Assembly (NCBI GenBank): GCA_033026295.1
Contig: CM065184.1
Location: forward strand, 7,381,501-7,445,500
Length of the DNA stretch: 64,000 bases
Direction of reading: 5' to 3'
From: Channa striata
Taxonomy: Eukaryota > Chordata > Actinopteri > Anabantiformes > Channidae
Position 1 is the first letter of the stretch. Each line of letters opens with the position of its first letter. The position numbers and the translations under genes were made by a program. Below the pieces are notes generated by a model. It did not search any database and was not told the DNA's origin. It was given only the letters and a program-made list of their open reading frames with translations. Shown in pieces: positions 39,779-51,851 of the stretch.

Positions 39779-42399
39779 GTCTTTTGGGTCATGCAGCAAA
39801 ACTACAGCTTTTGTTGATTTATACTGTACACAGCTTTGCCTCCCCCTTATCGACAGGCGATGTAGGAGCACCATAAGAGAGCTGTGCTGTCCTCCATCTC
39901 ACACCGATGCCTCGAATCTACCGACAAATAAATATATATCAGAGGTGGAAAAAAAAAAAAGAGAACTGTGCGTGGGTATGCATTGTATTTCTACACCATG
40001 TTGCAAAAATATATGCTAATATTAGCTTGCACTTAGGTGTTAGGCAGGCATGTTTTTATCAGCCCTTGCCAGCAGGCCGGAGGCTCTAAGAGATGGAAGG
40101 TGCAATGAGGAAGGTGAAATCCCACACAATCCTATTAGAGTGGATTAGGGGGCAGCTTTCTTTCTGTTGCCACTCTGGTGCAGGTGAACAATTGTAAATT
40201 GCAAAAAAAGAACAGTTATGACATGGTTGGTTCTTATTGAGGCCTTCTATTGTAACACACAGGGTGGGTATTTATTTTATAACCACGTATTATTCATTTG
40301 AGGCTATCATTAAGTCAACATACATGATATTAAAGCTGTGAAGTAATGATTGGTACTAAGAATAATTATGATCCTGTCAATCAAGCCGCCCTCATAGAAG
40401 AACTCGAGAACGTTTTTTTTTTTCTCCCAAAACAACCACATGAAATTTAAGCAGAGACTCATAATCGATTGGATGATCAATGGCAATCATACATCTTCCC
40501 CCTCTGCAGCCTGGCTGCCACAGAAAACCATTGTGTCTAGCCTCCCCTGAGGTTGGGGTTATCAGGCTTCAGAGGCTGAAAGATTTCACCCTCAATCTTT
40601 TATTTTTTTCTCCTTTGACCTTTCCCAGAACCAATTAGTAACTCACTAGGGAGTTATCACTGTCCTGTTGAAACTACTGTATGTCTGGATAATTATAATT
40701 TTATACCTTACAAGTAGATTTTTTTTCTTTATGACCCATTTTCAAAGGCCGCTAGTGATTTGTTACACATTTTCTCAAGTGCAAGCTGCATTTAGTTTCA
40801 ACCACCTATATTCACAGTCCTCCGTTGTAACAGTGGCTCAAAGTGATCAAAGTGATGAAAGATGATTTGTAAGTGTGTTGCTGTTTGAGTGCCTGACTGT
40901 GTGTATGTATGGGCTCGACTGTAGCTGCTGCCTCATTATAATGACAAAAAAATGAGGCTTCTATGGGGTGACTGAACTCAATTCAGATGAGATAAAATGC
41001 GGGCTTTTGCATTCTTGATCTCCACTTTATTTTTTATCAATTTATTTATTTATTTCTCTTTCTTGTGCTGTTCCCGGGGGGAAACAGTGAGACATTCAAA
41101 AAGTTAATCAGACTGGACTGAGCAGCGCTATTTAAGCTTGTTTAATTAACATCTTTAACAGAACAAGTTGTATTACTCGTTTGTGATACAAATCTTTCAT
41201 ATAGTTCAAGCTGAATGCAAAACTTCAGCAGTGGCACAACATTTTAGCAATTATTCTAAAAAACTACTATTTTATTCATTTCTATATCAACCATATGTCT
41301 GTATGCATTCAGTTGTTAAAACAATCAAAATCTCTCCAAGAGACTCACTAATCCAAATCCCCACGCAATATGCCATTGTATTTTGCTGGGTTAACAGCTG
41401 TGTGAAGTCAACAGTGCAAACTGGAAAATGGTGCAGTTTAAAGAATGATGCTGTTTTTCCCTTCCTGTGGAAATAAGGAGAAACACCAACTACATCTCTT
41501 TTGAAGTTTTTAAAAATACTACCTTAAAAATAACAGAGGTGTTAACAAACGGGCAGGTGAACAAAAAAGATGGAGATGGGAGAATAGACCATGTAGTTGA
41601 TGAAGTGCCTAATGGGTAAAGATCTCCTCGACTCCAACGTATCGAGGACCTATGCATGTGACAGGTGCAGACATCCCCTTTAGTCAAAGGAGAAGCCTTT
41701 TTCCTCTTTCTCCCTCCCTGTCTGCAAAGTCTTTAATCCGAAACCGGACACATTACTCAGCTGACCCCTTGCTGCCCACCGCACGCACAGTCAAGTCTCA
41801 TTTCCCTTCATGCCAACCATAGACTGGTCACTGCCGAAACCACACAGACCACTGCAGGCGCGCAAAAAAAAAGGGCTGCCCACTCTGTCTGCTCGGATGG
41901 GCTCTGTAGACCAACGAGGAAGCTGGGGGTGGATTAGGCAGAGTGGCTGGGAAGAGATGAAGTCCACAGAGTAGAAATGAAGGCAGAGAAGGAGGAGGGA
42001 AGGAGCAAGAGAGTATCGTAAGATGCAAGCAGGTTAAAAACCTAAAGCGCGAGCACACAGAGGGTGTTTGTGTTCTCACACATCAGAGAGAGAGAGGAGA
42101 ATGAAACAACTGCAGTGTTCACTCTCTCAGTCCTGGGTCAATAACTGCCTATGCTCCCTCTAGAGCAGGAGAACAGATCCTTATCGGGGCAGCTATCATC
42201 TCCGCTGCCTCACAGAGGCAGAGATATTGTCATCCTCACACTATCGCAGAATGACATCAGCTCAGAGACATGGGAGTAATTATATTATACAAGCCCACAA
42301 CACACAGGCAGCAAGGCAACATCAGAGCACATCCACTTTCTCCCTCCTCCCTCTTTCTCTCGTCTTTCTTCATGTTCAATCCCTTTATTCCTGTACCAA

Positions 42400-42450
42400 C
42401 CCCCCCCCCACACACACACACACACACAACACAAACACACACACACACAC
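42400..42450. repeat. C-run plus (CA)n microsatellite
   Basis: Nine or more C residues followed by two CA arrays separated by acacaa. Confidence 0.95.
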
Positions 42451-43916
42451 GTAAAGACATCAGTCCAGTGTCAGCACAGGCGGACGCTATCTCTAATTCA
42501 TTCATCCATTAGTTCTGAAGGTGAAGAGTTTGAAAATTATACTTTATAATCACTTAAATTGCTTTGTTGACTTTGATCAAACCTCAGAGTTTTGAAATAC
42601 AAAAGCCATTTGATGGAGCAGTTGATGGCGCAGGTGTTAGAGAAGGTCTTTTCTCAGACGTGTTAAGCATATCGCATAATCATCACAGATATGAAGGTTG
42701 ACTTCCCCTCTGCTAAACATGTGAGCCACAGAAAGACTATGAAAGCATGGAACACAGCACATGCAGCAAATGCAAGAGAAAATATGGGAAATAGTGTATT
42801 GTGTACTTGACTTCTGTGTTATATGATATTCTGCCAATTGCTGACAGACATTAGAAGACCTAAAGAAAATTCAAGTTTTTGATGAATCACTGAAAAGAGC
42901 AGTTGTCGTGAACAGCATATACAGAAGACATGATGAAAACCTAGTTGTCTTGCATAGACTGTCGGGTATCGAATCCATCTCTAGGAATGAAGACTATCAC
43001 CTCTGGGAATCTATCCATGATGAATGGTACGTCTGCTAGTCAGAGTTGATGCTGTCTGAACCTCATTACTGCTCGCCCTAAACAAACAATGCATCACACT
43101 CCGACTCAATTTCATACATCTTGACCATGGTAATTTTCTTCTTCTTCCTACATAAATCAGTGACAGACACACGAGTTCAACAGCGACAGAACAAAGGACG
43201 TTTTCTCTTACGTTATGCTAAAAACATAAATAGAATAACGTGTTTTTACTGTGAAGTCACTCACGAGAATTTTCTGCTCGCATCGCAGAGAAGATTTGGA
43301 AAGCATGGTTGGACAGCAGACCATTAGGGCAGCTAGAGTTACTAAATTTAGCTAAACACTGAGTGAGCAAGTGCATGAAATAGAGATGTAGACAATCTGC
43401 ATACAGAACTAACTGTCAGCACTCAGTTAGCTTTATTTTGTCTTATCACTCGAGACAATGTCAAATTCACTGTGACAATAGCAGCGAAAGGTGGGTACAG
43501 TTACAAACACACTGCTAATAAGATTAGATTTTTGCATTGACAGTAATACCAACAGTATAAAAGATGGAGAGAGGGGCGGGGAACAGAGAAAAGCAAATAG
43601 ATATATATGGAAAAAAAAAACACATCAACAGTTAGAAAATACTGAATCAAATAAATAAATAAATTGATCGGTGCGTGATTAATTGCTGCAGTGAACAGAC
43701 ACCCCATGTAAGGAACAAGCCCCATGAAAATTAAACCAATTGCTGCTCAGCTTAAACAACGGCACTGGGGTTTGACAGCAGCAGGCTTTGTCCTGAAGCC
43801 AGGTACCATGTTGAACAGCATGTCTCCCATTTTGCATTTATGCACCCTCCATGCGCTCATCAACCAAAAATTTAATCATGTTACAGAGGAAGCTTTTTCT
43901 TCGGGCTCCGTGAGCG

Positions 43917-43917
<1 letters not shown>

Positions 43918-43953
<36 letters not shown>

Positions 43954-43982
43954 CCTCCCTCCCTCCCTCTCTCTCTCTCTCC
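43918..43982. repeat. (CT)n-(CCCT)n-(CT)n compound microsatellite, 65 bp
   Basis: Uninterrupted polypyrimidine tract (polypurine on the neurexin sense strand), about 1.3 kb downstream of the beta donor. It is the longest such tract in the window. Confidence 0.95.
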
Positions 43983-44424
43983 CATAATAACAGCACGGTG
44001 GAGCAGTTATGATAACTGTGTGATATTAAGTCACGGAATCTGCCTGAGAGCATACATTTCTCGGTGTCCTTCGGGAGAGCGGAGTGTTGCCCACTCCAGA
44101 CAGGTCACAGCAGAGTGGCCTAATTGCTTCTGTGGTTGTCTCTGTAGGCTGCCAAAGCTTCTATCTCTCTTACCCTCACTGAGGAGCACGGACACCTTTG
44201 TTCATGCAGGTCTAGCTCGGCCCAGTGATCCATGCTCCTGTCTTGTTTATGAGCTGCCTCTTTGTCCAATAAAAACATCCTCAAAGTGCAAGTGCTGCTC
44301 TGTAATGATGTTACCACAGCTTAATGCATTTTGCTGCGAAACTTTATCAATAGAGAATCCATGCCATGTCTACACAGTGGAGATTTGTTGTACATCTGCT
44401 CACTAGAATCCGGGGTACATCAAC

Positions 44425-44461
44425 ATTACGTCACTGTTACACCAGTAGTGATTACGTCACT
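44425..44461. promoter_or_regulatory. paired CRE/ATF-like sites (attacgtcact x2)
   Basis: The 11-mer attacgtcact occurs exactly twice in direct orientation, at 44425-44435 and 44451-44461, 26 bp apart start to start. It lies about 0.8 kb inside the beta intron. TTACGTCA is a CREB/ATF/C-EBP-type motif. Whether it acts as an enhancer for the beta promoter is inference. Confidence 0.35.
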
Positions 44462-45230
44462 CAAAAAAATGCCTTGGCAGTGTGATGACTGTAGAAAATG
44501 AATACTTTTGGTCATGTTAGTCTCACGCTGCCTTCGATTTAAAACATCCGTATCACTTGGGGGCTTAAGTTAAAAATCACACTGTGAAAAATAATAGTGA
44601 AATTAAGAACTGCAAAAAAAAAGTCAATAAAGCAAACTGCAGTATTTCTAAAATCCTTGTCACACATATTGCACAGAGGCGAGCATACTGCAGTCTACCA
44701 TGAATACCTGGGGTAAGATTATATAATTTCACATATTTGAGATTCTGGCTCTTTTCTTTCCTTTCCTTACTCTTGATGCCTGTGCCATGAACCTTGCTGC
44801 CATACGGGGTAAAGAGGCCTCATGTACACTCCACGCTGGGCAGGGGCCAGGAGCGGCTTGACGCCCTGCAGAGCTGGAGGCAACACATCTTTGTCTCTTC
44901 CAAACAGCCAGGGGCAACATGGAGCGCCACAGCATTCTAATCCTGTCTAATCTGGACACAGTGGAACATCTGCAGATAGGGATATGACTAATCTCAGACA
45001 TGGAGACAGAGGGCACTTTGCTGAGACTGAAAAAAAAGGGGATAAAGCTTGACTCGCTGTGTCTTACAGAGCTATGTGCATATCTAGAGAAGCAGAGTTT
45101 AAAATGTCATGTAATATTTGAGGCTTGAATCAGCAGTAACATATATTAAAGAGTAAACGAAACGAGCGATTGCTCAAGTGGCATAACAGTACGCATATAT
45201 ATATTGATGGCGTGACGGGGGAATACTTAC

Positions 45231-45477
45231 TGTGTCCTGCTCTTAGAGATGCAGGTGATCTGTGGATAGCAATAGGCACAATATGGTGACGCTTGTTTCC
45301 ATGAGAAAGGTGAATGTGGTGGAGACCCTCCACAGCACCTGGTTCTGAGCCTGCCACAAAGCCCAGTGCCAGGGCAGTGATCCACAAGGCCAGGTGGGCG
45401 AGTGAAGATGAATTCCAGTTTAGGGGCTCTGCAACAGGCCTCAGGGGAGCAAACTGTGTCCTCCAGCCTCCGAACAT
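45231..45477 (-). CDS. nrxn1: beta-neurexin-specific first coding exon (signal peptide and His-rich segment)
   Basis: Starts the short beta-neurexin isoform, the presynaptic partner of neuroligins, LRRTMs and cerebellins. The exon encodes 82 residues plus one base. Residues 1-25 are a long N-region (MFGGWRTQFAPLRP...), about 26-43 are a hydrophobic signal segment (LAHLALWITALALGF), and 53-65 are histidine-rich (HHIHLSHGNKRHH). Residues 67-79 are VPIAIHRSPASLR, the beta-neurexin signature just before LNS6. The RSPASLR form fits neurexin-1 better than the remembered neurexin-2 (INRMP) or neurexin-3 (YRSPVSLR) versions. The ATG at 45477 has A at -3 and is the first in-frame ATG after an in-frame TGA at 45508-45510. 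The donor is gtaagtat. The one leftover base (A) joins the shared exon at 29498 in frame, giving ...RAGH-T-GTTYIFG. If the intron is retained the frame stays open only to 45130. Confidence 0.93.
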
Positions 45478-45530
45478 CTTCCCTGAGTGGCCAGATGAGG
45501 CTTCAGATCAAGGTGGAACTTCAGTCAGCC

Positions 45531-45542
45531 CTACAGCCCCAT
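45531..45542 (-). other. candidate minimal upstream ORF in the beta leader (ATG GGG CTG TAG)
   Basis: On the minus strand, the first ATG upstream of the beta initiator is at 45542. It is followed by two codons and TAG, ending 53 bases before the main ATG. No other ATG in any frame is seen between it and the main start or for about 180 bases upstream of it. It would count as a uORF only if the beta mRNA starts upstream of 45542 without splicing it out. Confidence 0.4.
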
Positions 45543-45603
45543 GCTTCTCACCTTGACAAATCACACTATGCCCAGCAACACACAAAAGATCCACAGAGAA
45601 ATT

Positions 45604-45937
45604 AAAAAAAAAAAAAAAAAGAAGCAAATGGGACACCTCTCAAAATGTTGGTTGTGGAAAAAAAAAAAACTTTCCGGTTCCCCACAGTTAGGAAATCCGT
45701 AGCAGCAGCCAGGGAGGTAATGAAGTATCATAAATCATCCCACAAAAAACAATCAAAAACATTCACTCAAGAAATTAGGGCAACCTCAAAAAGCAATGGA
45801 GAAATCCCAGCTTGCTCCAATTCCCCTAGTTCCCTTGTTCTCTGTGTTTCTCTCTTTCTCCTTCTGTTAAGCTCTCACAAATTTAGAAACATCTTCCCAC
45901 CAGAAACTGTTAATATTCCAAAAAAAAAAAAAAAAAA
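45604..45937. repeat. cluster of three A-runs next to the beta exon
   Basis: A-runs of 17 (45604-45620), 12 (45658-45669) and 18 (45920-45937) lie within 334 bp of the presumed beta leader/promoter. In the transcript sense these are T-runs. Confidence 0.9.
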
Positions 45938-46321
45938 TCAATTACCAGGAAAATAAGAAAGCCAAGTAAAGAACAAAGTGAAAAGCACCTCTTCAAAGTG
46001 AATTTCTTCAGAAAACCAAGACAGACATTCTGAGTTTTCCTCCTTTTCCTCCTCCAGTGGTCTCAAAGGACATCCAGAGGAATGGGACCATAGTTAAATC
46101 CGAGTCTTATTTGCATCTGGAGGACAGCTGCAGCCGCGTGCGGGAGACAGCGTGATTGCACCTGTAAGTTGTGCCAAGTAGCACACCCGTTCCCCATCTA
46201 GAGATCTCTGCTCTCAATGAGACCGAGCGATAGCAACGACAGCACCTGAGAGAGCAGCCCTTGGCAGGAATACACACTCACACACAGGCAGCGTCGGCAG
46301 CGCCGTTCCAGAAGATGTGCG

Positions 46322-46392
46322 CAAGAGGAAGAGGGGAGAGGGGAGGAGGAGGAGGAGAAGGAGGTGGAGGATGGCGGGAGGGAGGGGGAGCC
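46322..46392. repeat. homopurine GGA/GAG-rich tract upstream of beta exon
   Basis: Plus strand is almost uninterrupted G/A with GGAGGAGGAGG units and a terminal gggagggaggggga run (the transcript strand is C/T). It sits about 0.85-0.9 kb upstream of the beta ATG. Such mirror-like purine tracts can form triplex or G-quadruplex structures and occur near promoters; function here is inference. Confidence 0.7.
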
Positions 46393-46923
46393 TCAGCAGC
46401 CAGCCAGGAAGCAGGAGGCAGAGTGGCTATGCAAATGGGCAGTATTCACATAGCGAATCACTGAAGCCTGAGTGCATTGCAGAGGAAGAGCCTATTTAGG
46501 CAGAATAGCAGGAATTGAAGCTATGTCCCCCAGCCCGGATTCATTTCACAATCTCTCTCTCGTCTCCCCGTTCAGTCCTTTCGAATCCGCTCTCCTGTGC
46601 GGACACTCATAAGCAGTGAAAGGGAAGCGGCAAAGAAAGAAATAGAGTGAGAATGACTCTGCCTACACTTTTATCACTTCCTCGGACCGGCATTGTCTCT
46701 GTTATTCTTATTCCTTTCTTTTTTCCCTTCTCTGTTAAATTGGGAAAGTTAAGTGATAACAGTCTTGTCGGGGGAAAGCGAGCACCCCATTCCATCCTCC
46801 ATCGCCCAGGAAAGCTGTTCTCAAACTACGGAACTCTGCAGTCTATCGTTATCAAGATTTTGGAAGTGATGCTGCAGCTCACACACTCTAGGCAACTCCC
46901 CCCACCACCCCTCTCTCTCAAAC

Positions 46924-46956
46924 ATATGAACACACACATGCACACACACACACACG
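46924..46956. repeat. (CA)n microsatellite, imperfect
   Basis: Interrupted CA array (acacacacatgcacacac). Confidence 0.9.
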
Positions 46957-48690
46957 TAAACAAAGCAAGCACAGTGCCAGAACTGGCAGTTGAGCGCTGT
47001 CTACAGAGACGGTGCTGAATCCGGGCAAGTCTGCCTCGCCTGCTAATAAAAGACCGTTTCTCATAAAAAAGGGAATGCTGATCGCAGACTCGGTGTGCCG
47101 GCACGGGTTACAGGAATGCAGAGAACATGTGGACATAAAAGCCCCGCTGATAAACACAATGCGGTTCAGCTGGGAAGTGTGCTCAGTGTTCAGAGTTCAG
47201 AACTGGAGAGCACAAGGCTCAGCTGCAGTGTGCCTGCTTCTGTTTGCACACTGGCCATTCAACATCCTCCCCTTCAAAACGCAGTGTTCTAAGCTGGAGG
47301 AGAAAAAAAAAAAAAAACCTAAGCGCTGCTGAGCTGATCTTTACGGTTTACAGGGAATACACAGGCATTTCATGCCCAAAGAAAGCCAACTTAGGCAGCG
47401 GGACACAGAGGATAATATGTCCTCCTCCATTTTCTCTTTCGCTTGCCTGTTCACACGAAGACGGCGTAAGAAGCCTTTAGTAAAGCAGGAACTAAGTAAA
47501 TGAACATTAGTGACAAACATTTCACTTAATCCACTTACTGAGTACAAATGAGCGCTCAGTTTAAAGCACGCTGCTGCTAATCTGATTTTAAATGTGGGAG
47601 TAAAGGAACCGAACAGACACTTTATTGTCACAAGATGACCATAACCGGTAAGGCGAAAATCATCCACCATCTGGAATGAGTATGAGTCCTGGGATTTAAC
47701 TAGTATTAAATTCCAATACTATCGTAAAAAGACGGTGAAGTCAAACACAGATGTTGCACACATTAGCCACGCTGTGTTCTTCTTACCTTGTAGAATCTCA
47801 ATAACCTGGTGCAGCCACCTGGTGCTAAAAAGTCAGCAGCATGGAACCACCTCTCTGTTCTCATTTGCAATGGCGAAAAAAGGAATGTTCCTGCTGGATG
47901 TGTTTACACTTTTATAATTATCAGCAGTGCAATCTGCATAATTACACCTAATAAGGCAATCTATCAGGGCTGTTTGTCAAGGACAAGCTGACTTACTACG
48001 TCCTCGATGGCAAACTTTTGCAGAGAAACAAACAGATCTCGCAAATTTAGAAACACTAGACGATATCTGGGTGAACCGAAGTTGAATGTGTGTCTATCAT
48101 CACACTTTTTTCACCAAGTTTCCACTGGGTATTTGCTGGAAATGCTGTCAGTATGCAGCACCTGAAGTTAATGACATCAGCAGTGATACCTTCATCACGT
48201 TTATTATTAGTTGCTTGTTCATTTGTGCCCCCAAGTGGCCAAATTGTAAAGTGCACAGAGGGTCTATAGGTTTGTCACAGAGAAGGTCGGGTGATGTTTA
48301 ACAGAAACAGGTCCTCAGCTTCAGATGAGGTTTCTAATAGAAAAAAATATTTTAAAAATGTGCATCATTCCATCACATGACTCCTGATACTCAAACGTAA
48401 ACTCCCCAGTCATCAACAAATTATCAGTATGATTTACCTCAAAAAGCTTGTGTAAGAAATCGCACCAAGCCTTCAGCAGGTTGTCCTTTGCACCAGTCAT
48501 ATTCCCAGACAAACTGGCTAAGTGAAGTATGAGAAAGAGAAAAGCAAAAGCAATGCATACAGCTTTGGGCAAACCATTCACAACTGAATTCCTTCTGCAC
48601 AACACACCTGGGACCACGGCATAAACTAATTTCAGCAGTTACAGATCTCATCCGGCTTTAACCAGATGATTGTAGAGTGTCGGCCACGAA

Positions 48691-48708
48691 ATGAAAAAAA
48701 AAAAAAAA
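48691..48708. repeat. A homopolymer
   Basis: Run of A residues on the plus strand within alpha-only intron. Confidence 0.85.
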
Positions 48709-49872
48709 TCCTCTTTTTTGTTCCCATTGTGTTCTGACTCTGGTTCCTGTTACTGAGATGTCTTCTTAACAGAAAGCCAGAAACAGCTCATCTTTGTTTC
48801 CATTTAAGACCCAAAGGATTGTGCAAGTCTCTGATGCATGCAACGCTTTGAGCGCATTTCCGCTTTTGAATCTACAGTTTCGGTTTTTCTTTGTTTCTTT
48901 TTAAGGTAAAAACCCCATACAGTAAAGCCGGGGACGGTGATCTAAAAAGCAAAGGAGAGAAATCTGTTGAAAGGGGTGGCCGACTTTCCCTCCAATCTGA
49001 AGTAAGTGATCAGTGAGCAGAGGAGAGATTGCTCTTGGTGTAATAGTCCCTTGGGGAGCAAAGGAGTAGAAAAGGACACGAGTATTCTTGGTTACTCACT
49101 TAAGACTGCAACCACAGTGCACTGAGCTGATGAGATGATTTTTGGAGGACCGGGAAAAAAGTGGATGGAGAGCAGCAGATGGGTGGTCTAAGAGTACCTG
49201 ACCTGATCGGAGCAAGGCCTTTAAATCAGTTAAAGGGCCATCAGGAGCCACTTTATCACACGTGAAGAGATTCTTCAGAGAGTTACTGGCACTTAAAAAT
49301 ACTAGGACAGCGATGTTTTCCTTCCCTCAAAAGCTGATGTGACTGCAGAAAAAGACATAACTTCACTTATCACAATCAGCGGGATCACGAAAGGTCCATA
49401 AATGGCACGCTTATACTAGTTTGCATGTAGCATTGCTCTAAGCAGGTGCTGATTAGCACATCAGATGCTGGAGTTGGCTCAGAGCAGATCGAGCATGCGA
49501 GGGACGTCACGCATGGACCGGGTGCGCCTGTTGTATTCTGCAACGGAAACGATTAAAGGCCTTTATTCCTTGTATATACATGTGATAAGATGCAAGTATG
49601 GATTTTCAACGGAGTCACCTGATCTCCATGAAATGTGTGTCTAATTACCTGAGAACTGAACAAAGTTGTCATTTCAAAATGTAAAGCAGCAGTAAGGGAC
49701 CGGTCACATTCCTACAGTCGCTTGATAGGAACAAGCAGCTCTTCCAGGACGTCTCTACTCTACACAATGTCACCTCTCCAACACAAAGCCATAGATAGTC
49801 AAAATGAATATATTGTCATACAATGACGTGCCATTACTCATCCAAACATGCTTGGGAAACAATACAGTGTGA

Positions 49873-49884
49873 GGGGGGGGGGGG
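49873..49884. repeat. G homopolymer (12 nt)
   Basis: Uninterrupted G-run, an unusual homopolymer type here. Confidence 0.9.
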
Positions 49885-51851
49885 CACACAATGCACTGAT
49901 GCTAATGTGTGCGAGTGTACAGAAATAGAAGCACAGCGCTGTCTTAATCATCCCATGCCGTGACATGATCAGACCAGACAGACACAGGGAGTCAACACTC
50001 GATATAAACACACAGGCAGTACAGCATTTCAACACAGACGGAGGCCAGAGTGTCAATACGGTTTGTGTTTGCAGAGCATGTTACATCAGGGTCCCTGTCT
50101 GACAAATTGCTCTAATGTATCAGTGACTCAGGGAACGTCTGACCTCCACAGGTCAAAGAGGCATCGACTTGCTGGTTTCTAATTTATCGACCCTCTCAGC
50201 ATCTCTAGCCGGTTGTCGCCACGCCGCGGCCTGAGGATTACCTAATCGCCACAACCATGACTGTGCTCGTCATCAGGTGATTAGTCTAATAATATGCATC
50301 TTTCACGAATGTGCTGCTCTTGCACAGTCATTGATCGTGATATGGACTAAATGGAGCATACGTGTGCATAAGCGAAGAGAAATCAGCCGCACGAACATCA
50401 AATGTCACGGTTTATGTAAAATGTGTGTGTGGCGCAAACTGTTCATTATGCAAGCTGTGAAAACGACATAAATAACACCACTCAAGCTGATAAAACAGCC
50501 CACTAATAGGAAATAATGCACATTTAGTGCTGTAAAATCAAATCAGCAAATGGCAGTGCATGGCGCTGTAATAGAATGACTTTATTTTCGCTTAGAGAAA
50601 AACAAAGAAACGAAAACTCCACAATAATTCTCATTCATCCTCATTCTAATTTTGTCTCAAATGACTTGGACATTATAATTAATTTAATGGAGCTTCTAAA
50701 TGAAGTTTTTTTTTTTCAAAGGCTCATTTAAAACACCCCTTTGATACTGTTAATGCTGAAAGTTCCTAGGTTAGGTCTTTGTATTCTCACAATGCAGCAC
50801 TTTTCTTCGGTTTGCTGGTTTCAGGGAAACTCACCGTCTTGTGTTGTACAAGTTGATTGTGTGGCTATAACATATTCGGCATAATGCTGGATTTTCTCTG
50901 CGTCATTATCTATCATCATAAAAGAACAGTGATGTGGCTATGGTCAAATATTAATACTGTTTTCGTCTCATTCTTAGCATAGACATAGATATACAGCACG
51001 TATACACAGAAATATAAATATGCACATGTTCACACTCCCATTATCAGCACTGGAGCAGGCCCAAACTACATATCATATGGAAAATAAGCAGCATTGGTCT
51101 CAGACTGAGATCCTTGTATAACCAAGAGGCTTCTTTTACTCCTTTCACTTACTGGATTCTGTTGGCAAGGCTGCTTTGGAATCTAGGTGATGTGACGAAG
51201 TGGCATTTCTTTTCCTCCTAATGCATAAATGGTGCCACAAAAGTGTTATTCATTTCCATAAATCCATTTAAATACACATTAAGATCAAGAGCAGAGGAAA
51301 TAACATTCAGAAATCCTTGTACGTAAGTGCAAATAAAGGTTGTTTGTACGTACATTATTACGTGTGTGTCAGTGAGTGAGGGTGCGTGTGTGTGATGATG
51401 ATGTGTCTGCAAATGCATAAACCAAATCCTAACTGTCAGTGAGAGAGATAGGGGTCACAGGTCGCCAGCCTTCTGGAGGCTTTCTCTCTATCTCCTCTGA
51501 CAGTTCCCAAGATGCAGTGGGTCAGCAGTTGACTGTGTCTGTCTCTGTCTGTCTCTCCTGAAATCCGTCCCAAGTAGATCAGTCCCCTTCTCCGAGCGTG
51601 TCATTCTGAGCAGGTCAAGGGCGAACTGTGCCTCATTCCAGGAGCCCACGGCTTCTTTGTTAACGAACCACTTTGCCTCACACCAGGCAAATGAGACAAC
51701 TGATATGAAAGTGTTCATCTTTTTGAATTAAAAACTACTCATTTTTGTTCTGGTTTAGGAATATATACAATCAGAAATGTCTCCTTTCTTCATTTCAAGT
51801 GCACTTTAATCAAACTTCAACTACACATGATGTGACGTTATAGATTGTATT

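Larger units (their letters stand above)
29499..45230 (-). other. intron between beta exon and shared LNS6 exon (also part of the alpha intron)
   Basis: This 15.7-kb segment is bounded by a gtaagt donor at 45230 and a tctctctttcttgctacag acceptor ending at 29499; alpha pre-mRNA removes it as part of a 31.3-kb intron. Contents: GT repeats at 30570-30617, a T-run at 39753-39778, a C/CA tract at 42400-42450, a long CT/CCCT tract at 43918-43982, a decayed LINE scrap near 36.8 kb, a relatively GC-rich stretch at 38090-38480, and paired CRE-like sites at 44425-44461. No additional exon is recognisable. Confidence 0.85.
45478..46700 (-). promoter_or_regulatory. probable beta-neurexin 5' leader and internal promoter region
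   Basis: Inferred from position: it lies immediately upstream (minus strand) of the beta initiator exon, which has no coding exon before it in beta transcripts. The part nearest the ATG carries three plus-strand A-runs (T-runs in the transcript sense) at 45604-45620, 45658-45669 and 45920-45937. Further out, 46110-46400 is richer in G+C with several CpGs (around ccgcgtgcggg and gtcggcagcgccg) and includes the homopurine tract 46322-46392. No TATA box is evident in the transcript sense. The transcription start cannot be placed from sequence alone. Confidence 0.5.

Noticed and set aside
39630..40019. Plus-strand 129-codon open frame, the longest in the window
   Set aside because: It runs through a T homopolymer (poly-Phe) and has no domain.
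44729..45016. Minus-strand 95-codon open frame just downstream of the beta donor
   Set aside because: No recognisable domain, low-complexity basic composition, and it lies in the beta intron without supporting splice structure.
45314..45605. Plus-strand open frames over the beta exon
   Set aside because: Antisense shadows of the beta-neurexin coding exon, with no domain of their own.
46261..46499. Gly/Arg-rich plus-strand open frames
   Set aside because: Translation of the homopurine tract; low complexity, not a protein.
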